Origin: CBDCKN01 sp965219035 | Lineage (GTDB): Bacteria > Gemmatimonadota > Gemmatimonadetes > Longimicrobiales > Gaopeijiaceae | Reading direction: 5' to 3' | DNA length: 64,000 bases | NCBI GenBank assembly: GCA_965219035.1 | Contig: CBDCMR010000001.1 | Span: 372,001-436,000, forward strand | Part shown: positions 27,992 through 37,297 of the stretch, one piece after another | Layout: each line of letters begins with the position of its first letter | Numbering within the stretch: position 1 is the stretch's first letter | Notes under the pieces: generated by a model | Databases searched by the model: none | The model's input: the letters and a program-made list of their open reading frames with translations, nothing else | What the model was told of the DNA's origin: nothing | Position numbers and translations under genes: made by a program

Positions 27992-28824
27992 GGGTCCCAA
28001 GCATACCCATCGTACTGACACTCCTGCTGGCGGCGCTTCCGGCCGCCGCCCAACAACACAAAGCCGCCGAGCAGCGCGAAGAGGACGCAACCTTCCTCCG
28101 CGTGCCGGCCGCCGAGGACGGCCAGGACCGTATCCATGGCATCCGCGCGCGCGTGCGCCACACGACGGTGATCGTGCTGCCCGCCGGCGAACGGATCCTC
28201 GACTTCGTGGCCGGCGACTCGGAGTACTGGCACCTGACCGGCGCGGCCAACGTCGCGTACCTCAAACCCCTGGCCGAGGACGCGGCGACCAACATCGCGC
28301 TTGTCTGCGAGTCGGGGCGCATCTACTCGTTTCTCGTCTCCGAGCACGGCGAGGAGCCGCCGCACCTGGTCGTCCGGGTCGAAGCGGGCGCGAAGGCGGC
28401 GGGGATGTCCGGCGCGGGCGCGCCCGCGTTCGTCGCCATGAGCGAGGTCGCGGCCTACCGGGAGATGGCCGCGGAGGCGGCCGAGGCGGCGCGCGGGGCT
28501 CGGGCGGAGGCGGACGCGGAGATCGAGGCGTTCCGCGCCTCCTACCCCACCCGGCTGGCGTTCGAGTACCGGCTGGACCGGGATGCGTCGCGGCGGCCGT
28601 TCCTGGTTGAGGCGATGTGGCACGACGGGCGGTTCACGTATCTGCGCTCGCGCGCCCAGGAGTCGCCAGCGCTCTATGAACTCAAGGACGGCGAGCCGGC
28701 GCTGGTCGCGTTCGATCTGACGGAGGCCGGCCTCTACGTCGCACGCCATGTACTAGGCGACGGTTGGCTCCAGATCGGCGAGAAGCGGGCGGGCTGGCGG
28801 TTCGAGCCAACGGACGCACGATGA
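27988..28824 (+). CDS. virB9: VirB9/TrbG-type T4SS outer-membrane complex protein
   Basis: 278 residues with a signal peptide (IPIVLTLLLAALPAAAQQ). The N-terminal domain contains TTVIVLPAGERILDFVAGD and VAYLKPL, the VirB9 blocks, and the C-terminal half has VEAMWHDGRFTYLRSRAQE and VLGDGWLQIGEKRAGWRF, matching the second VirB9 domain that binds the VirB7/VirB10 core. ATG 27988 overlaps the virB4 stop (ATGA). A helical insert rich in Ala and Glu (about 150-185) links the domains. Confidence 0.85.
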   Translation: MRVPSIPIVLTLLLAALPAAAQQHKAAEQREEDATFLRVPAAEDGQDRIHGIRARVRHTTVIVLPAGERILDFVAGDSEYWHLTGAANVAYLKPLAEDAATNIALVCESGRIYSFLVSEHGEEPPHLVVRVEAGAKAAGMSGAGAPAFVAMSEVAAYREMAAEAAEAARGARAEADAEIEAFRASYPTRLAFEYRLDRDASRRPFLVEAMWHDGRFTYLRSRAQESPALYELKDGEPALVAFDLTEAGLYVARHVLGDGWLQIGEKRAGWRFEPTDAR

Positions 28825-29951
28825 GCCGCTGGAAGCAGTGGATCAAGGAGCCCAAGGGCGCGCTGCCGGGCGGGATCGTGACGAAGGCCGGGATCGCGCT
28901 GATCGGCGTGCTCGTCGCCGGCATGCTCTTATCGTCGTCGCTCACGGGTCCCGCGGAGGACCCCATGGCCCCCGCCGTGCCCGAGCGGGAACGCCGGCAG
29001 GCCGAGGCCGCCGCCGAAGAGGCCGCCGGGGCCGACGGGGAAACCCGATCTGGCACCGGGGCGGCCGGCATGGCCCAGGCCGAGCACGAACTTCGCGAGG
29101 CGCTCCGGCTCGAGGAGATGGAGCGCAGGACGCGCTCGCTCCGCTCGCTGCCCGTGGCGCGGTCTTACCGGGATCCGAACCAGAGCCGGGATGGTGTCCG
29201 TCCCGCCGAGCCCGAGCCGCCCGAGGCCGCGCTTGACGCGATGCTCGCGTCCTTCGAGCAATCGGTCGCCGCCCTCGAAACCGAACTCCAAACAGGGTTG
29301 CCGGGCGGAGGAGTCATGCCCGGCTCGCCGGGAGCCTTATCGCAAGGCGCTCGCGCGCCCGAAACAACGGAGCCGGGCAGGAGCGTCCGGCCCGGGGACC
29401 CGCCGGGCTGGGAGCGGATCCGCGAGGGCTCGTTTCTGGAGGCCGTGCTGCTCACCCAGCTCTCGGGCGAGTTCCCCGGCCCCGTGCTGGCGATGGTGTC
29501 CGTGCCGCTGTATTCGGTCGACCGCCAGCGGGTCCTCATTCCGCGCGGCGCGCGCGTCGTCGGCATGGCCCGGGCCGTCCAGGACCGCGACCAGAGCCGG
29601 CTGGCGGTCGCGTTCCACCGGCTGCTGCTCCCCGACGGCGGCTGGATCGACCTCGAGTTCGCGGGCCTCAACCAGGCGGGCGAGGGCGCGCTCCGGGACG
29701 AGGTGAGCCGCCACTACTTCTCGACGTTCGCCGCCGCGGGCGCCGTCGGCGCGCTCAGCGGCCTCACCTTGGCCGGCGCCTCCCCCTACGGCCTACGGGC
29801 GGGCGTCGGCCAGGGGCTCGGCAACAGCGCCAACTCGATCCTCGACCGGTTCCTGAACCGGATGCCGGAGATCACGATCCGCGCCGGCCACCGGCTCCGG
29901 ATCTGGTTCACCGCGGATGCGCTGGTCCCAACCCCCACCGCACACCGATGA
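28821..29951 (+). CDS. virB10: VirB10/TrbI-type T4SS core protein
   Basis: 376 residues. A short cytoplasmic N-terminus is followed by one membrane helix (VTKAGIALIGVLVAGMLL), a long Pro/Glu/Ala-rich periplasmic linker (about 45-185), and the conserved C-terminal barrel domain: GSFLEAVLLTQLSGEFPGPV, VLIPRGARVVGMAR, IDLEFAGLNQAGEGALRD and the antenna region near AAAGAVGALSGLTLAG. It spans both membranes and senses energy from VirB4/VirD4. ATG 28821 overlaps the virB9 stop. Confidence 0.88.
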   Translation: MSRWKQWIKEPKGALPGGIVTKAGIALIGVLVAGMLLSSSLTGPAEDPMAPAVPERERRQAEAAAEEAAGADGETRSGTGAAGMAQAEHELREALRLEEMERRTRSLRSLPVARSYRDPNQSRDGVRPAEPEPPEAALDAMLASFEQSVAALETELQTGLPGGGVMPGSPGALSQGARAPETTEPGRSVRPGDPPGWERIREGSFLEAVLLTQLSGEFPGPVLAMVSVPLYSVDRQRVLIPRGARVVGMARAVQDRDQSRLAVAFHRLLLPDGGWIDLEFAGLNQAGEGALRDEVSRHYFSTFAAAGAVGALSGLTLAGASPYGLRAGVGQGLGNSANSILDRFLNRMPEITIRAGHRLRIWFTADALVPTPTAHR

Positions 29952-30518
29952 CACGAAAGGATTCTCCCATGCATCACCGCATCCTCGTGCCCGCCCTGCT
30001 TCTCCCGTTCCTGGCGCTGGCGAGCCCCGCGCCCGCGAGCGCGCAGTTCGACTTCGGCGGCGTTTTCCAGCGCGCCCAGATCATCGCGAACCAGATCACC
30101 CAGATCGCGAACCAGGTCAGCCAGATCCGGTCGATGGCCCGCCAGCTCTCCGAGCTCGAGGACCAGCTCGACCACATGGAGCGCGCCGCCCGAGGCGGCG
30201 GCCGCGCTCGCCGAGACGATCGAGAGCGCGCAGGGCTCGTTCGGCGGCCTCGCCGCGAACGGCAACCTGTCCAACACCGCCCTCCAGCAGGCCGGGGTCG
30301 CGGCCGCGCTGAGCCAGGGCCGGATCAACGCCGCCATGGCCCAGGTGCTCGCCCACGAGGCCGAGCTCGCCCGCCTCGAATGGCTTGGCCGTTGGCAAGA
30401 GAGCCGGATGCGCGCCAACGCGCTTGCCGAGTCGATGCGCGACGCCGCGTCCCTGAACCGCGAGACGCTCCGCGACGGCCTCTTGTTCCGGATCCCGTCG
30501 TTCTACAAGGGCAACTAG
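29948..30518 (+). pseudogene. trbJ: TrbJ/VirB5-type T4SS protein, frameshifted
   Basis: A signal peptide (ILVPALLLPFLALASPAPAS) is followed by the TrbJ coiled-coil start (QFDFGGVFQRAQIIANQITQ). After about residue 80 an extra C in GCCGCCCGAGG (about 30190) shifts the frame; the other frame continues ALAETIESAQGSFGG, LSNTALQQAGVAAALSQG and RLEWLGRWQESRMRANAL to a stop at 30518. With the base removed the protein is about 189 residues, the usual TrbJ size. ATG 29948 overlaps the virB10 stop; ATG 29969 is the alternative. The indel is in a homopolymer, so it may be a sequencing error. Confidence 0.7.
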
Positions 30519-30534
30519 GCGGGGAGCGTTCCAC

Positions 30535-31485
30535 ATGCAGCAGTCGATCGACCCGAACGTCCCCTCGCAGATCCCGCCCGACCAGCTCCAGGACTTCAAG
30601 AGCTTCCTGGACGTCGTGCTCGACAGCGTCGTGGGCGCCGCCGCGCCCGACGTGCACGCCCTCGGGCTCCAACTCTGGGGCGGGCTCGCCGCCGTCATGA
30701 TCGCCTGGACGGGTCTCAAGATCGCGTTCAGCGGCACGTTCGAGCCCTGGGCCATCGTCAAGCTCGTGATCGGGATCGCCATCCCCCGCACGCTGCTCCA
30801 CTACTACACCGTGCCGATCCCCGGCGTGGGGCTCACCTTCCCGGCCATGGTCGCCGGAGGCGGGATCTGGCTCCAGAACCTGTTCCTCTCCGACGTGGTC
30901 TCGGCCGGCTACACCGAGATGGCGGCCCTCGTCCGGGCCTACGCCGCGCACCTCGGCAGCGCGTGGTCGGCCGGGAACCTGCTGTCTATGGTGACCGCGG
31001 GCGCGACCGTGGTGTTCTCCTCGCTCGTGTTCTGCCTGCTCGCGCTGTTCTGCGTCACCTACGCGCAGGTGATCTGGGCGCAGGTCGCTCTCGCGATCGC
31101 GATCCTGCTCGGCCCCGTGTTCATCGCGTTCCTGCTCTTCGAGCCGCTCGCGTTCCTGTTCTGGGGATGGTTCCGGACGCTGATCGTCTACACGCTCTAC
31201 GGCGTCGTGGCCGGTGCCGTGCTCCGCGTCTTCATGGGCGTCGGCATGGGCTACATCACGACCTACGCCGAGGCGCTCATGGGCACCGGCACGGCCGACC
31301 CGGCCGAACTCTGGCTCTGGGCCGTCGTCCTGCTCCCGCTCGTCGTCTGCGGCCTGATGGCCGGCCTCAAGGTCGGCGAACTCGCCTCGATGCTGGTGTC
31401 CGGCTCCGGCTCCGCCGGGTCCGGGTTCATGGCCATCGCCATGCGCGCGGCGGCCCCCGTGCGCCCACCCGTCCCGGGCGCCTGA
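30535..31485 (+). CDS. trbL: TrbL/VirB6-type polytopic T4SS protein
   Basis: 316 residues with five to six membrane helices, among them VFSSLVFCLLALFCVTYAQV, VALAIAILLGPVFIAFLLF and LIVYTLYGVVAGAVLRVFMG. The GPVFIAFLLFEPLAFLFWGW segment is typical of TrbL/VirB6 channel proteins, which form part of the substrate path through the inner membrane. It starts 16 bp after trbJ with GGGGAG upstream. It is intact. Confidence 0.85.
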   Translation: MQQSIDPNVPSQIPPDQLQDFKSFLDVVLDSVVGAAAPDVHALGLQLWGGLAAVMIAWTGLKIAFSGTFEPWAIVKLVIGIAIPRTLLHYYTVPIPGVGLTFPAMVAGGGIWLQNLFLSDVVSAGYTEMAALVRAYAAHLGSAWSAGNLLSMVTAGATVVFSSLVFCLLALFCVTYAQVIWAQVALAIAILLGPVFIAFLLFEPLAFLFWGWFRTLIVYTLYGVVAGAVLRVFMGVGMGYITTYAEALMGTGTADPAELWLWAVVLLPLVVCGLMAGLKVGELASMLVSGSGSAGSGFMAIAMRAAAPVRPPVPGA

Positions 31486-31504
31486 GTCCCGAGGAGATCC
31501 GCCG

Positions 31505-32077
31505 ATGAAACGAGACAAGAGCGCAGGCCGCGAGTACGCCGAGATCTGGGGCGAGGCCGTGCAGGCGAACCGGAGGCTCAGGACGCTCTCGATCCTGCTC
31601 GCCGCCACCTGCGTGCTCGGTGTCCTGGTCCTGCTGCGGCTCGCGGGCGCCGAGCCGCCCAAGCCCATCGTCATCCGGGTCGACGAGGTGGGCCGCGCCG
31701 AGGCGCTCGCATACGAGGCCGCCACCGCCGAGGCCGATCCGCTCGATCCCACCACCAAGTATTTTCTGAACCGGTTCGTCGACGACTTCCACTCGCGCCG
31801 CCGCGCCACCGCCGAAGAGCACTGGACCCGGAGCCTCCGGTTCCTGTCGACCGAACTCGCGAACGTCGCGGCCGGGACCGCCGACACGGAGCGCCAGGTC
31901 GAGCAGGTCGTGCTGCGCATCCACCCCTCGCCCGAGCCGCCCCACGGCGCGACCGCCGACTTCGATCTCGTGCATCTGAGGGACGGACAGGAGGTCCGGC
32001 GCGAGCGCTGGTCGCTCTCGCTCCGGTTCGAGTTCCTGGAGTCGAGGTCGATCTGGCGATCATGGATGACGCTATGA
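31505..32077 (+). pseudogene. virB8: VirB8/TrbF-type protein, 3'-truncated
   Basis: The N-terminus is cytoplasmic, then one membrane helix (LSILLAATCVLGVLVLLRLA) and the NTF2-like periplasmic domain (ALAYEAATAEADPLDPTTKY, FLNRFVDDFHSRRR) up to SLSLRFEFLES. The last genuine bases are near 32045; the remaining residues (RSIWRSWMTL) are read through the end of the neighbouring OLD-like gene. The C-terminal ~30 residues and all later T4SS genes (virB11, coupling protein, relaxase) are missing, so the operon is cut by a rearrangement. Confidence 0.75.
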
Positions 32078-32972
32078 TCTTCTGACTCACCTTGCTCGAT
32101 CAACTCGTCTAGGTCGAGACCGCTGAGCTTGAGGATCATCAGGAACGTCTCGTCCTCTTCAGAGGGGGCCAATTTTTTATTGTTCAAGCGCTCCTTGAGG
32201 CCCTCCAGGTTAGCGCGAGCCTGGAACGCCTTGTAATCATCCATGTAGATGAAAGTGGGAAGCTGAGAGACGATGTAGTCGTGGGCCTTTTGATATTTCG
32301 TGCTCTCGGCGACGAGCTTGGCTTTGACCTTCGTCAACTTCGCCTTGTAGTCCTCAATGAACTGGCTTTCGTTTGCTCGCTGAGGCTCGATATTACTTTC
32401 TGTGAGCTGTTTTTGTAGCGCCTTTGCGTGTCGGGCGCGAACTCGGCGGGTTAGTTCCTCAAAGCGGCCATCCTTTGCGTACCGCGTGGCCTCCTGGGTG
32501 CACTGGATTGCCATCGCCCGGAAGTTTTCGCCGACTGGTTCGGTCATCTCTGGCAGGTCCTCGCAGATAGCATCGATTGAACTTGGATGCAACGCGCTCG
32601 GAAAGAGTGCCGAATCTTCTGGGAACTCAATCTCGTAGTTTCCTCGTAGTCCTTCGTGACAACCACATTCTCGTCGCTCACCTCCTGACCAGCGATCTCT
32701 GCAAGTTTCTTCACCTCCTCGGGCGAGAGCGTGAAGCGCACCTCGCAGACGGCCTGTTTATTGTTCCGTTGCGTGCGCTGGCCACGGGGCCACTCGCTGC
32801 GCATGTCGTATGGATCTGGAAGATGCGGGTTGAACTTGTGGAGCGCTCGCAAAAGAGCGCTCTTCCCGGCCTGGTTCTTGCCGACTACACAAGTGAGCGC
32901 ATCGAGCAACTCGACCTCTCCCGAGTCCTCGATATTCCGAAACTTCTTCACACGAAAGGCTTTCAGATGCAC
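32046..32972 (-). pseudogene. OLD-like AAA ATPase, frameshifted and truncated
   Basis: From ATG 32972 the protein begins MHLKAFRVKKFRNIEDSGEV with the P-loop VVGKNQAGKSALLRALHKFN, the start of OLD-family or SMC-like ATPases, several of which are antiphage nucleases. At about 32645 the run GAGGAAACTAC lacks one A; restoring it gives EENYEIEFPEDSALFPS and the frame continues (SSIDAICEDLPEM, KAHDYIVSQLPTFIYMDD) to about 32046, where the gene stops at the junction with virB8. The Toprim half is missing. One homopolymer base plus a truncation make it nonfunctional as read. Confidence 0.6.
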
Positions 32973-33027
32973 GGAGATCTCCTCTATCTCATTGAGTCTC
33001 TATCTCTTTCGGCAACACCTAATCCTG

Positions 33028-33174
33028 CTAGCCCGGCGATCGAATAACTGAACAGTCCTCCATGGGCGGGAGAAACGATACTCCCAGCGTGGCAACGAGT
33101 AGTTGACCCAGCACTCGTACGCAGAAGAGGGCGAGAAGCGCCCACAAGATCCGCGAATACGATGCGTGACTCAT
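33028..33174 (-). pseudogene. 5' fragment of a small membrane-protein gene
   Basis: ATG 33174 begins a 48-codon frame, MSHASYSRILWALLALFCVR, with one clear membrane helix and a VSFLPPME segment. I recall longer membrane proteins with the same RVLGQ/VSFLPPMEEW pattern, which suggests the last residues (DCSVIRSPG) come from unrelated DNA and the gene was cut near 33065. It marks the left edge of the 33-47.6 kb block. Confidence 0.4.
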
Positions 33175-33224
33175 CAGTTGACCAGTCCGCTGATCCGGGT
33201 CAGAAGTGAGATCGGGTTCCTGCG

Positions 33225-34367
33225 TCAGTTGCGTGGGCCATCGACCCTCAGCCCCGCCTCCGACGCGGCCTCGCGGATGCGCGCCGCCAGGTTCGGGTTG
33301 GCGGTTATGATCTCCATGAGCCTCGTTCGGACACCCTGCCGCTCCGCCGCCGATAGCTCCCCTGCCATTTCCGCAGCTTCTCGGACCGCATTGAGGCAAT
33401 CGGCCTCATAGACGATCTCGCCGCAATCGGCGGTGACTTCGGCCAACACGCCCGCGATCGTCGCACCCTCGGGTACAGCCGCGAACCGCTGGTTCGCCGC
33501 CTGAATCTCGGCTTGGGCACCGCGTCGAATGTTGGCCCCCTCGGTCCCACCCTGGAAGCACATGAACTCGGGCCGGGTCCCCATCCAGCGGAGAGGACCG
33601 CAAGCGATCTTTCCTGCTTCTTGAGCTGCCTCAACGACCTCCGTGATCAACATCTCGTATTCGGGATCCCCCTCACGGTAGCCCGAGAAATTGCCCAGAT
33701 CGCCGGATGCGGCGAAGAGGCCGTCCACACCCGGGATCTTGGCGATCTCGCGAGCGTTCTGGACACCTTCCAACGTCTCGATCATGAGGATCAGCACGAC
33801 GTTCTCGTTCCAGGTGGCGCGGTACCCTCCAGGAACCTGGCCCCACATGGTGCGGCCGAACGCCTGACCACCCCCGTTGCTACGCCGTCCCATCGGCGGG
33901 AAGTAGGTCCATCCGACGGCGCGTTGCGCCTCCTCCGCCGAGTCGACTGTCGGCACCACGATGACCAGGGCCCCCATGTCCACCGGCAGCTGGACGTTGC
34001 CCTCACTCTCGTGGCCTATGCGAACGCCGGGCACGGCCGGCCTCGGACAGGCGAGCCACATACGAGCCACCTGTTCCCATGTCATCGCCTCATGCTGCAT
34101 CTCGATCCAGGTGAAGTCGTAACCGGCCGAGGCCGTGGAGCAGTAGGTCCGAGGGTCGGTCGCGCGGATCGTGCCTCCGATGACCGGCTCCCCGTTCTTG
34201 ATTTTCTGCATTACGGGGTTCCAGATCGGGACCTCTCCATCCGCCACGCCCCGTGGCCCGTACTGCCAAGCGTCGGGATCGAAATTCGGGCCGACCTGCG
34301 CATCCGCCAACGAAGCGCCCATCGCCAGCATCACGCAGACGCCAGCTAAAGTGATGGTCCTGTTCAT
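33225..34367 (-). CDS. Secreted HpcH/HpaI-type aldolase-fold protein
   Basis: 380 residues with an N-terminal signal peptide (TLAGVCVMLAMGASLADAQ), so the product is exported, which is unusual for this normally cytoplasmic class II aldolase family. Family blocks are WIEMQHEAMTWEQ (catalytic His), VPTVDSAEEAQRAV, and the metal-binding LMIETLEGVQNA with VDGLFAASGDLGNFSG (Glu and Asp ligands). It probably cleaves or condenses a 2-oxo-acid with an aldehyde in the periplasm; the substrate is unknown. It is the last minus-strand gene of the block and is separated from the phosphatase remnant upstream by about 250 bp without a gene. Confidence 0.8.
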   Translation of the reverse strand: MNRTITLAGVCVMLAMGASLADAQVGPNFDPDAWQYGPRGVADGEVPIWNPVMQKIKNGEPVIGGTIRATDPRTYCSTASAGYDFTWIEMQHEAMTWEQVARMWLACPRPAVPGVRIGHESEGNVQLPVDMGALVIVVPTVDSAEEAQRAVGWTYFPPMGRRSNGGGQAFGRTMWGQVPGGYRATWNENVVLILMIETLEGVQNAREIAKIPGVDGLFAASGDLGNFSGYREGDPEYEMLITEVVEAAQEAGKIACGPLRWMGTRPEFMCFQGGTEGANIRRGAQAEIQAANQRFAAVPEGATIAGVLAEVTADCGEIVYEADCLNAVREAAEMAGELSAAERQGVRTRLMEIITANPNLAARIREAASEAGLRVDGPRN

Positions 34368-34615
34368 GGCCTTCGGTCTCCTAACGTTGCGGGTCGATCC
34401 CCATGCGTGACCTAGTGCCCCGGATCGGGATTCGGTCTTATGAGAATGTAGTTTAGATCATCGTTCTCAAGCTCTTGTTCCCCCGGGACCCCCACCCTCT
34501 CGCCGCAGACTAGGTCCTTTCAAACTCTCCAACTGGAACTCGGCGAGTGTCAATTGGGCCTCGAGCGCTCGAACCTCTTCATTGGTGTAGGTGGTCAGAG
34601 GCACTCTCACAACGG

Positions 34616-35833
34616 CTAGGGCCCGTGGAACTTGAGTCCGACTGCGGTCACGTCGTCACTCTGCGCGGTCCCCTCTTCGAAGGCCTCGACAGCCTCCGCG
34701 ATGGCCCTTACGGCGGACTCCGGCGTCGCCGACTCGTCGCTGGCCAATAGGGCCTCGAGACGGTCGCGTCCAAACACCTCCCCGCCCCGGTCCATGGCGT
34801 CGGTCACGCCATCCGAGTAGACCAACACTAGATCCTCCGGCTCGAGCGTGATCGCGCTTTCGGTGTACTGGCTTCGTCGTCCACACCTAGCGGAAGGCCA
34901 TTCTTGTGGGACATCAACTCCGGACGCTGCCGGCTACGAACAAGATAGGGAGGATCGTGACCCGCGTTTGTAAACACGACCTCGCCCGTCGTCAGGTCGA
35001 GGATTCCAACAAAAAGGGTGACGAACATGCACGAGTCGTTCTTCACGGCCAACTCACGATTCACCCGAGATATGATGGCCGCCGTGGACTCCGCACGTAT
35101 GGCGTGCATCTTGATCAGGGTCTTGGCTGCCGCCATGAACAGCCCGGACGCGGCGCCCTTGTCCGACACGTCGCCGACGAGAAAGCACAGCCGATCCTTG
35201 TCCGCATAGAAGAAATCGAAGAAATCGCCTCCGACTTCCAACGCTGGTTTCAGGACGGCCGCGACCATGCATTCCTCGTGGCTCGGGGCAAAATCAATAG
35301 GCATCATGTTCCGTTGGACCTCACGAGCCACCTGAAGCTCACGCTCCATCCGATCCTTCTGCGCCTGGATCAGGTCGTAAGTGTCTTGCAGTTCCTCCGC
35401 CTTTCGCGCCAGCGCGCGATTAGTCTTCGATTTGAACCTTGTTACGGTCCGCCAGCTTTGAGAAGGAGTCGAGCATGTGCTCGGTTTCCTTGTGCTTGCT
35501 GACGTCCAGCGTCTCGGCGACGAGAACGCGGCGTTCGCCGTGGTCTCCTTCTCGCAGACTGGTGCGAAGCGCGGTCGTTCGAGCACCGGACCTGAGTTCG
35601 GTCTCGAAGACGAAAGTGCGTCCCTTGGCGATTCGCTGGCGTGCGCGGTCCATATTGAGGTCGTCCAGACGCTTTGCGAGGAGATCATCCCCGGGCGGGG
35701 GCGGGAACCAGGTCTCGAACGCCAAGTTGGCGTATTCGACACGCCACTCGACAGGATCGGCGATCGCCCATCCGACGGAAAGCGCATCCGCGGCCGCGCG
35801 GATGCTCACTCCCGAAACGTCTCCCTCACCCAT
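34616..35833 (-). pseudogene. PAS-PP2C (RsbU/SpoIIE-type) phosphatase 1, two frameshifts
   Basis: Three open segments form one protein. From ATG 35833: a PAS-like sensor (IADPVEWRVEYANLAFETWF) to about residue 135; then, after a one-base shift near 35425, a coiled helix (NRALARKAEELQDTYDLIQA) and the PP2C domain with GGDFFDFFYADKDRLCFLVG and GDVSDKGAASGLFMA; then, after a shift near 34865, VYSDGVTDAMDRGGEVFG and DDVTAVGLKF to 34616. The metal-binding aspartates are present. Such phosphatases dephosphorylate STAS proteins in partner switching; a STAS-kinase pair lies at 40 kb. The start overlaps the end of the haemoglobin gene by 8 bp. Whether the shifts are real decay or sequence errors is open. 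Confidence 0.65.
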
Positions 35834-36201
35834 CGGTGTCGTTTCCCATCACAATGACGGAGCGATATGGCTCGAACGCCTTGGCAATGCTGCCTAGATG
35901 CTCCTCCCCAACCGCGTGGTCCTCGAGCGTTTCCATAACCAGTTCGACCACGAGATCGAAGTGCTGCTCTGCGATCCCCATCGACCCGTGAACCGCCTTC
36001 AACTGCTCCGGCGTATAAGAACACCGGTCCTCCCAGGAGCGTCGCCCAGAACTTGGTCTGGTGATCGACAAGCCTGCCCATGTCCGTGTCCCTGAAGAAC
36101 GGAACCAAGTCCTCTTCGTCGAGCACCTTGTCGTAGAAGTCGGAGACGAGCTTTCGCACGACGGAGAATCCGCCGAGTTGGTCGTATAGTGATTTTTCCA
36201 T
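35826..36201 (-). pseudogene. Truncated haemoglobin (group 1-like), one frameshift
   Basis: ATG 36201 starts MEKSLYDQLGGFSVVRKLVS with the trHb motifs FYDKVLDEEDLVPFF and MGRLVDHQTKFWATLLGG. A one-base indel near 36010 (GTGTTCTTATACG) moves the frame, which resumes PEQLKAVHGSMGIAEQHFDL, containing the likely proximal His (EQHF), and ends VMGNDTDG at 35826. With the frame restored the protein has about 125 residues, normal for trHb. These proteins bind O2 or NO. Its stop overlaps the PAS-PP2C start, which suggests a coupled gas-sensing and phosphatase pair (inference). Confidence 0.65.
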
Positions 36202-36387
36202 GGGCCGAACGTAACCCGTCTGCAATAAGATGAATAATATTGCCGCGCCACCTCTTCGGCGTGGCTTCAATGTACGAGGGCTCCCTCAAACACTTCCTAG
36301 ACCGTCCGCAGACCCTCGTAATGCTCCTTCAGAGCGTCACGCAGAACGTCCTCGAAGGCGAGAAGCTCGAAATCGAGTTGTTCTGGG
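36202..36387. other. Gap between haemoglobin and IMPase genes
   Basis: No start-bearing gene. The minus strand has an open run reading PEQLDFELLAFEDVLRDALK, then EHYEGLRTV and a stop near 36298, with no start codon of its own after the preceding stop; it may be the tail of a lost gene. Confidence 0.3.
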
Positions 36388-37293
36388 TCACTGGCTCAGC
36401 GCGCCCCGCAGGATTTCCACGACGGCGTCACGCCCTCGTTCGTCGACGCCCGCCACAAACGGTCCGCTATGGGCCACGGGATCGATCGACCACCTCTCTA
36501 GATCCACGACATCGCCCCCCGCCCCACGCATCAGCAGAAGGCCCGCCGTCAGGTCCCAAGGCTCGGCGGGCCGCTTGCTCCACACGTTGGCGTAGGTGTA
36601 ATGGCCTCGGGCAGCATCGAGAAGCGCCCAAGCCGGGGATCCTCCAGGAGAGCGGACCATCCGCACCGGACCGCCCGTCCACTGCTCGTGAAGGGCACGC
36701 TGAACGCCCCCCGAGGCCCGGCCGGGATGCAGGTTCACGAGAAGCTTGCCGTCCGCGAAATGCCGAAGGGGTAGATCCATCCCGGCATCGCCCTCACCGA
36801 ACAAGTCCAACCGGACGAGGCGAGTGCCATGTCCTGCCAAAGCATATCCTACCTCGCCGGTCGCTGGATTGGAGACGATACCGAAGTATGGTTCTCCGTC
36901 GCGAAACACGTTCAAGGTGGTCGAGTAGGTCTCTGTTTGGCTCAGAAACGCCCACGTTCCGTCGACCGGGTCGATGGCCACGACGAACCCGTCCGAGCTC
37001 ATGCGGCCGCCGGACTCCTCTCCCACCATGACGGCATCGGGGGCGAACCGAGCAAGGTCCGCTCGCACGACTTCCTCGATGGTTCGCTCCAACTCAGTGT
37101 GGGGAGACCCGTCATCCTTGAGCATGGCGTGCCCGCGCTCCCCCCGGGCCTCGCGGACCGACCCTCCAGCGACCAAGGCCGCGTGGAGGCCGAAGGCGAC
37201 CCAGCTCTCCCCTTTATCGGGATCATCCGATGGCGCGGAGCCGCCGCTGCGGAATCCTCCGACCACGCTCGTTTCGAGTGCATTGAGAGGCAT
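36388..37293 (-). CDS. Inositol monophosphatase-family phosphatase
   Basis: 301 residues of the IMPase/FBPase/CysQ superfamily, which remove phosphate from inositol phosphates, 3'-phosphoadenosine 5'-phosphate or similar small molecules with Mg2+. Motifs: DDGSPHTELERTIEE, VMVGEESGG (metal Glu), AIDPVDGTWAF (the DPxDGT metal motif) and EPWDLTAGLLLMRGAGG (WDxxAG). The N-terminal ~35 residues are extra. It starts 4 bp after the stop of the 862-aa protein, so it is in the same transcript. Substrate cannot be told from motifs; given the neighbour's nucleotide-sensing domain, a nucleotide bisphosphate substrate is possible. Confidence 0.8.
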   Translation of the reverse strand: MPLNALETSVVGGFRSGGSAPSDDPDKGESWVAFGLHAALVAGGSVREARGERGHAMLKDDGSPHTELERTIEEVVRADLARFAPDAVMVGEESGGRMSSDGFVVAIDPVDGTWAFLSQTETYSTTLNVFRDGEPYFGIVSNPATGEVGYALAGHGTRLVRLDLFGEGDAGMDLPLRHFADGKLLVNLHPGRASGGVQRALHEQWTGGPVRMVRSPGGSPAWALLDAARGHYTYANVWSKRPAEPWDLTAGLLLMRGAGGDVVDLERWSIDPVAHSGPFVAGVDERGRDAVVEILRGALSQ

Positions 37294-37297
37294 GTGA

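Noticed and set aside
30325..32045. Continuation of the OLD-like frame across trbL and virB8
   Set aside because: After about 32046 the frame is antisense to intact T4SS genes and loses all resemblance, so the real gene stops at the junction.
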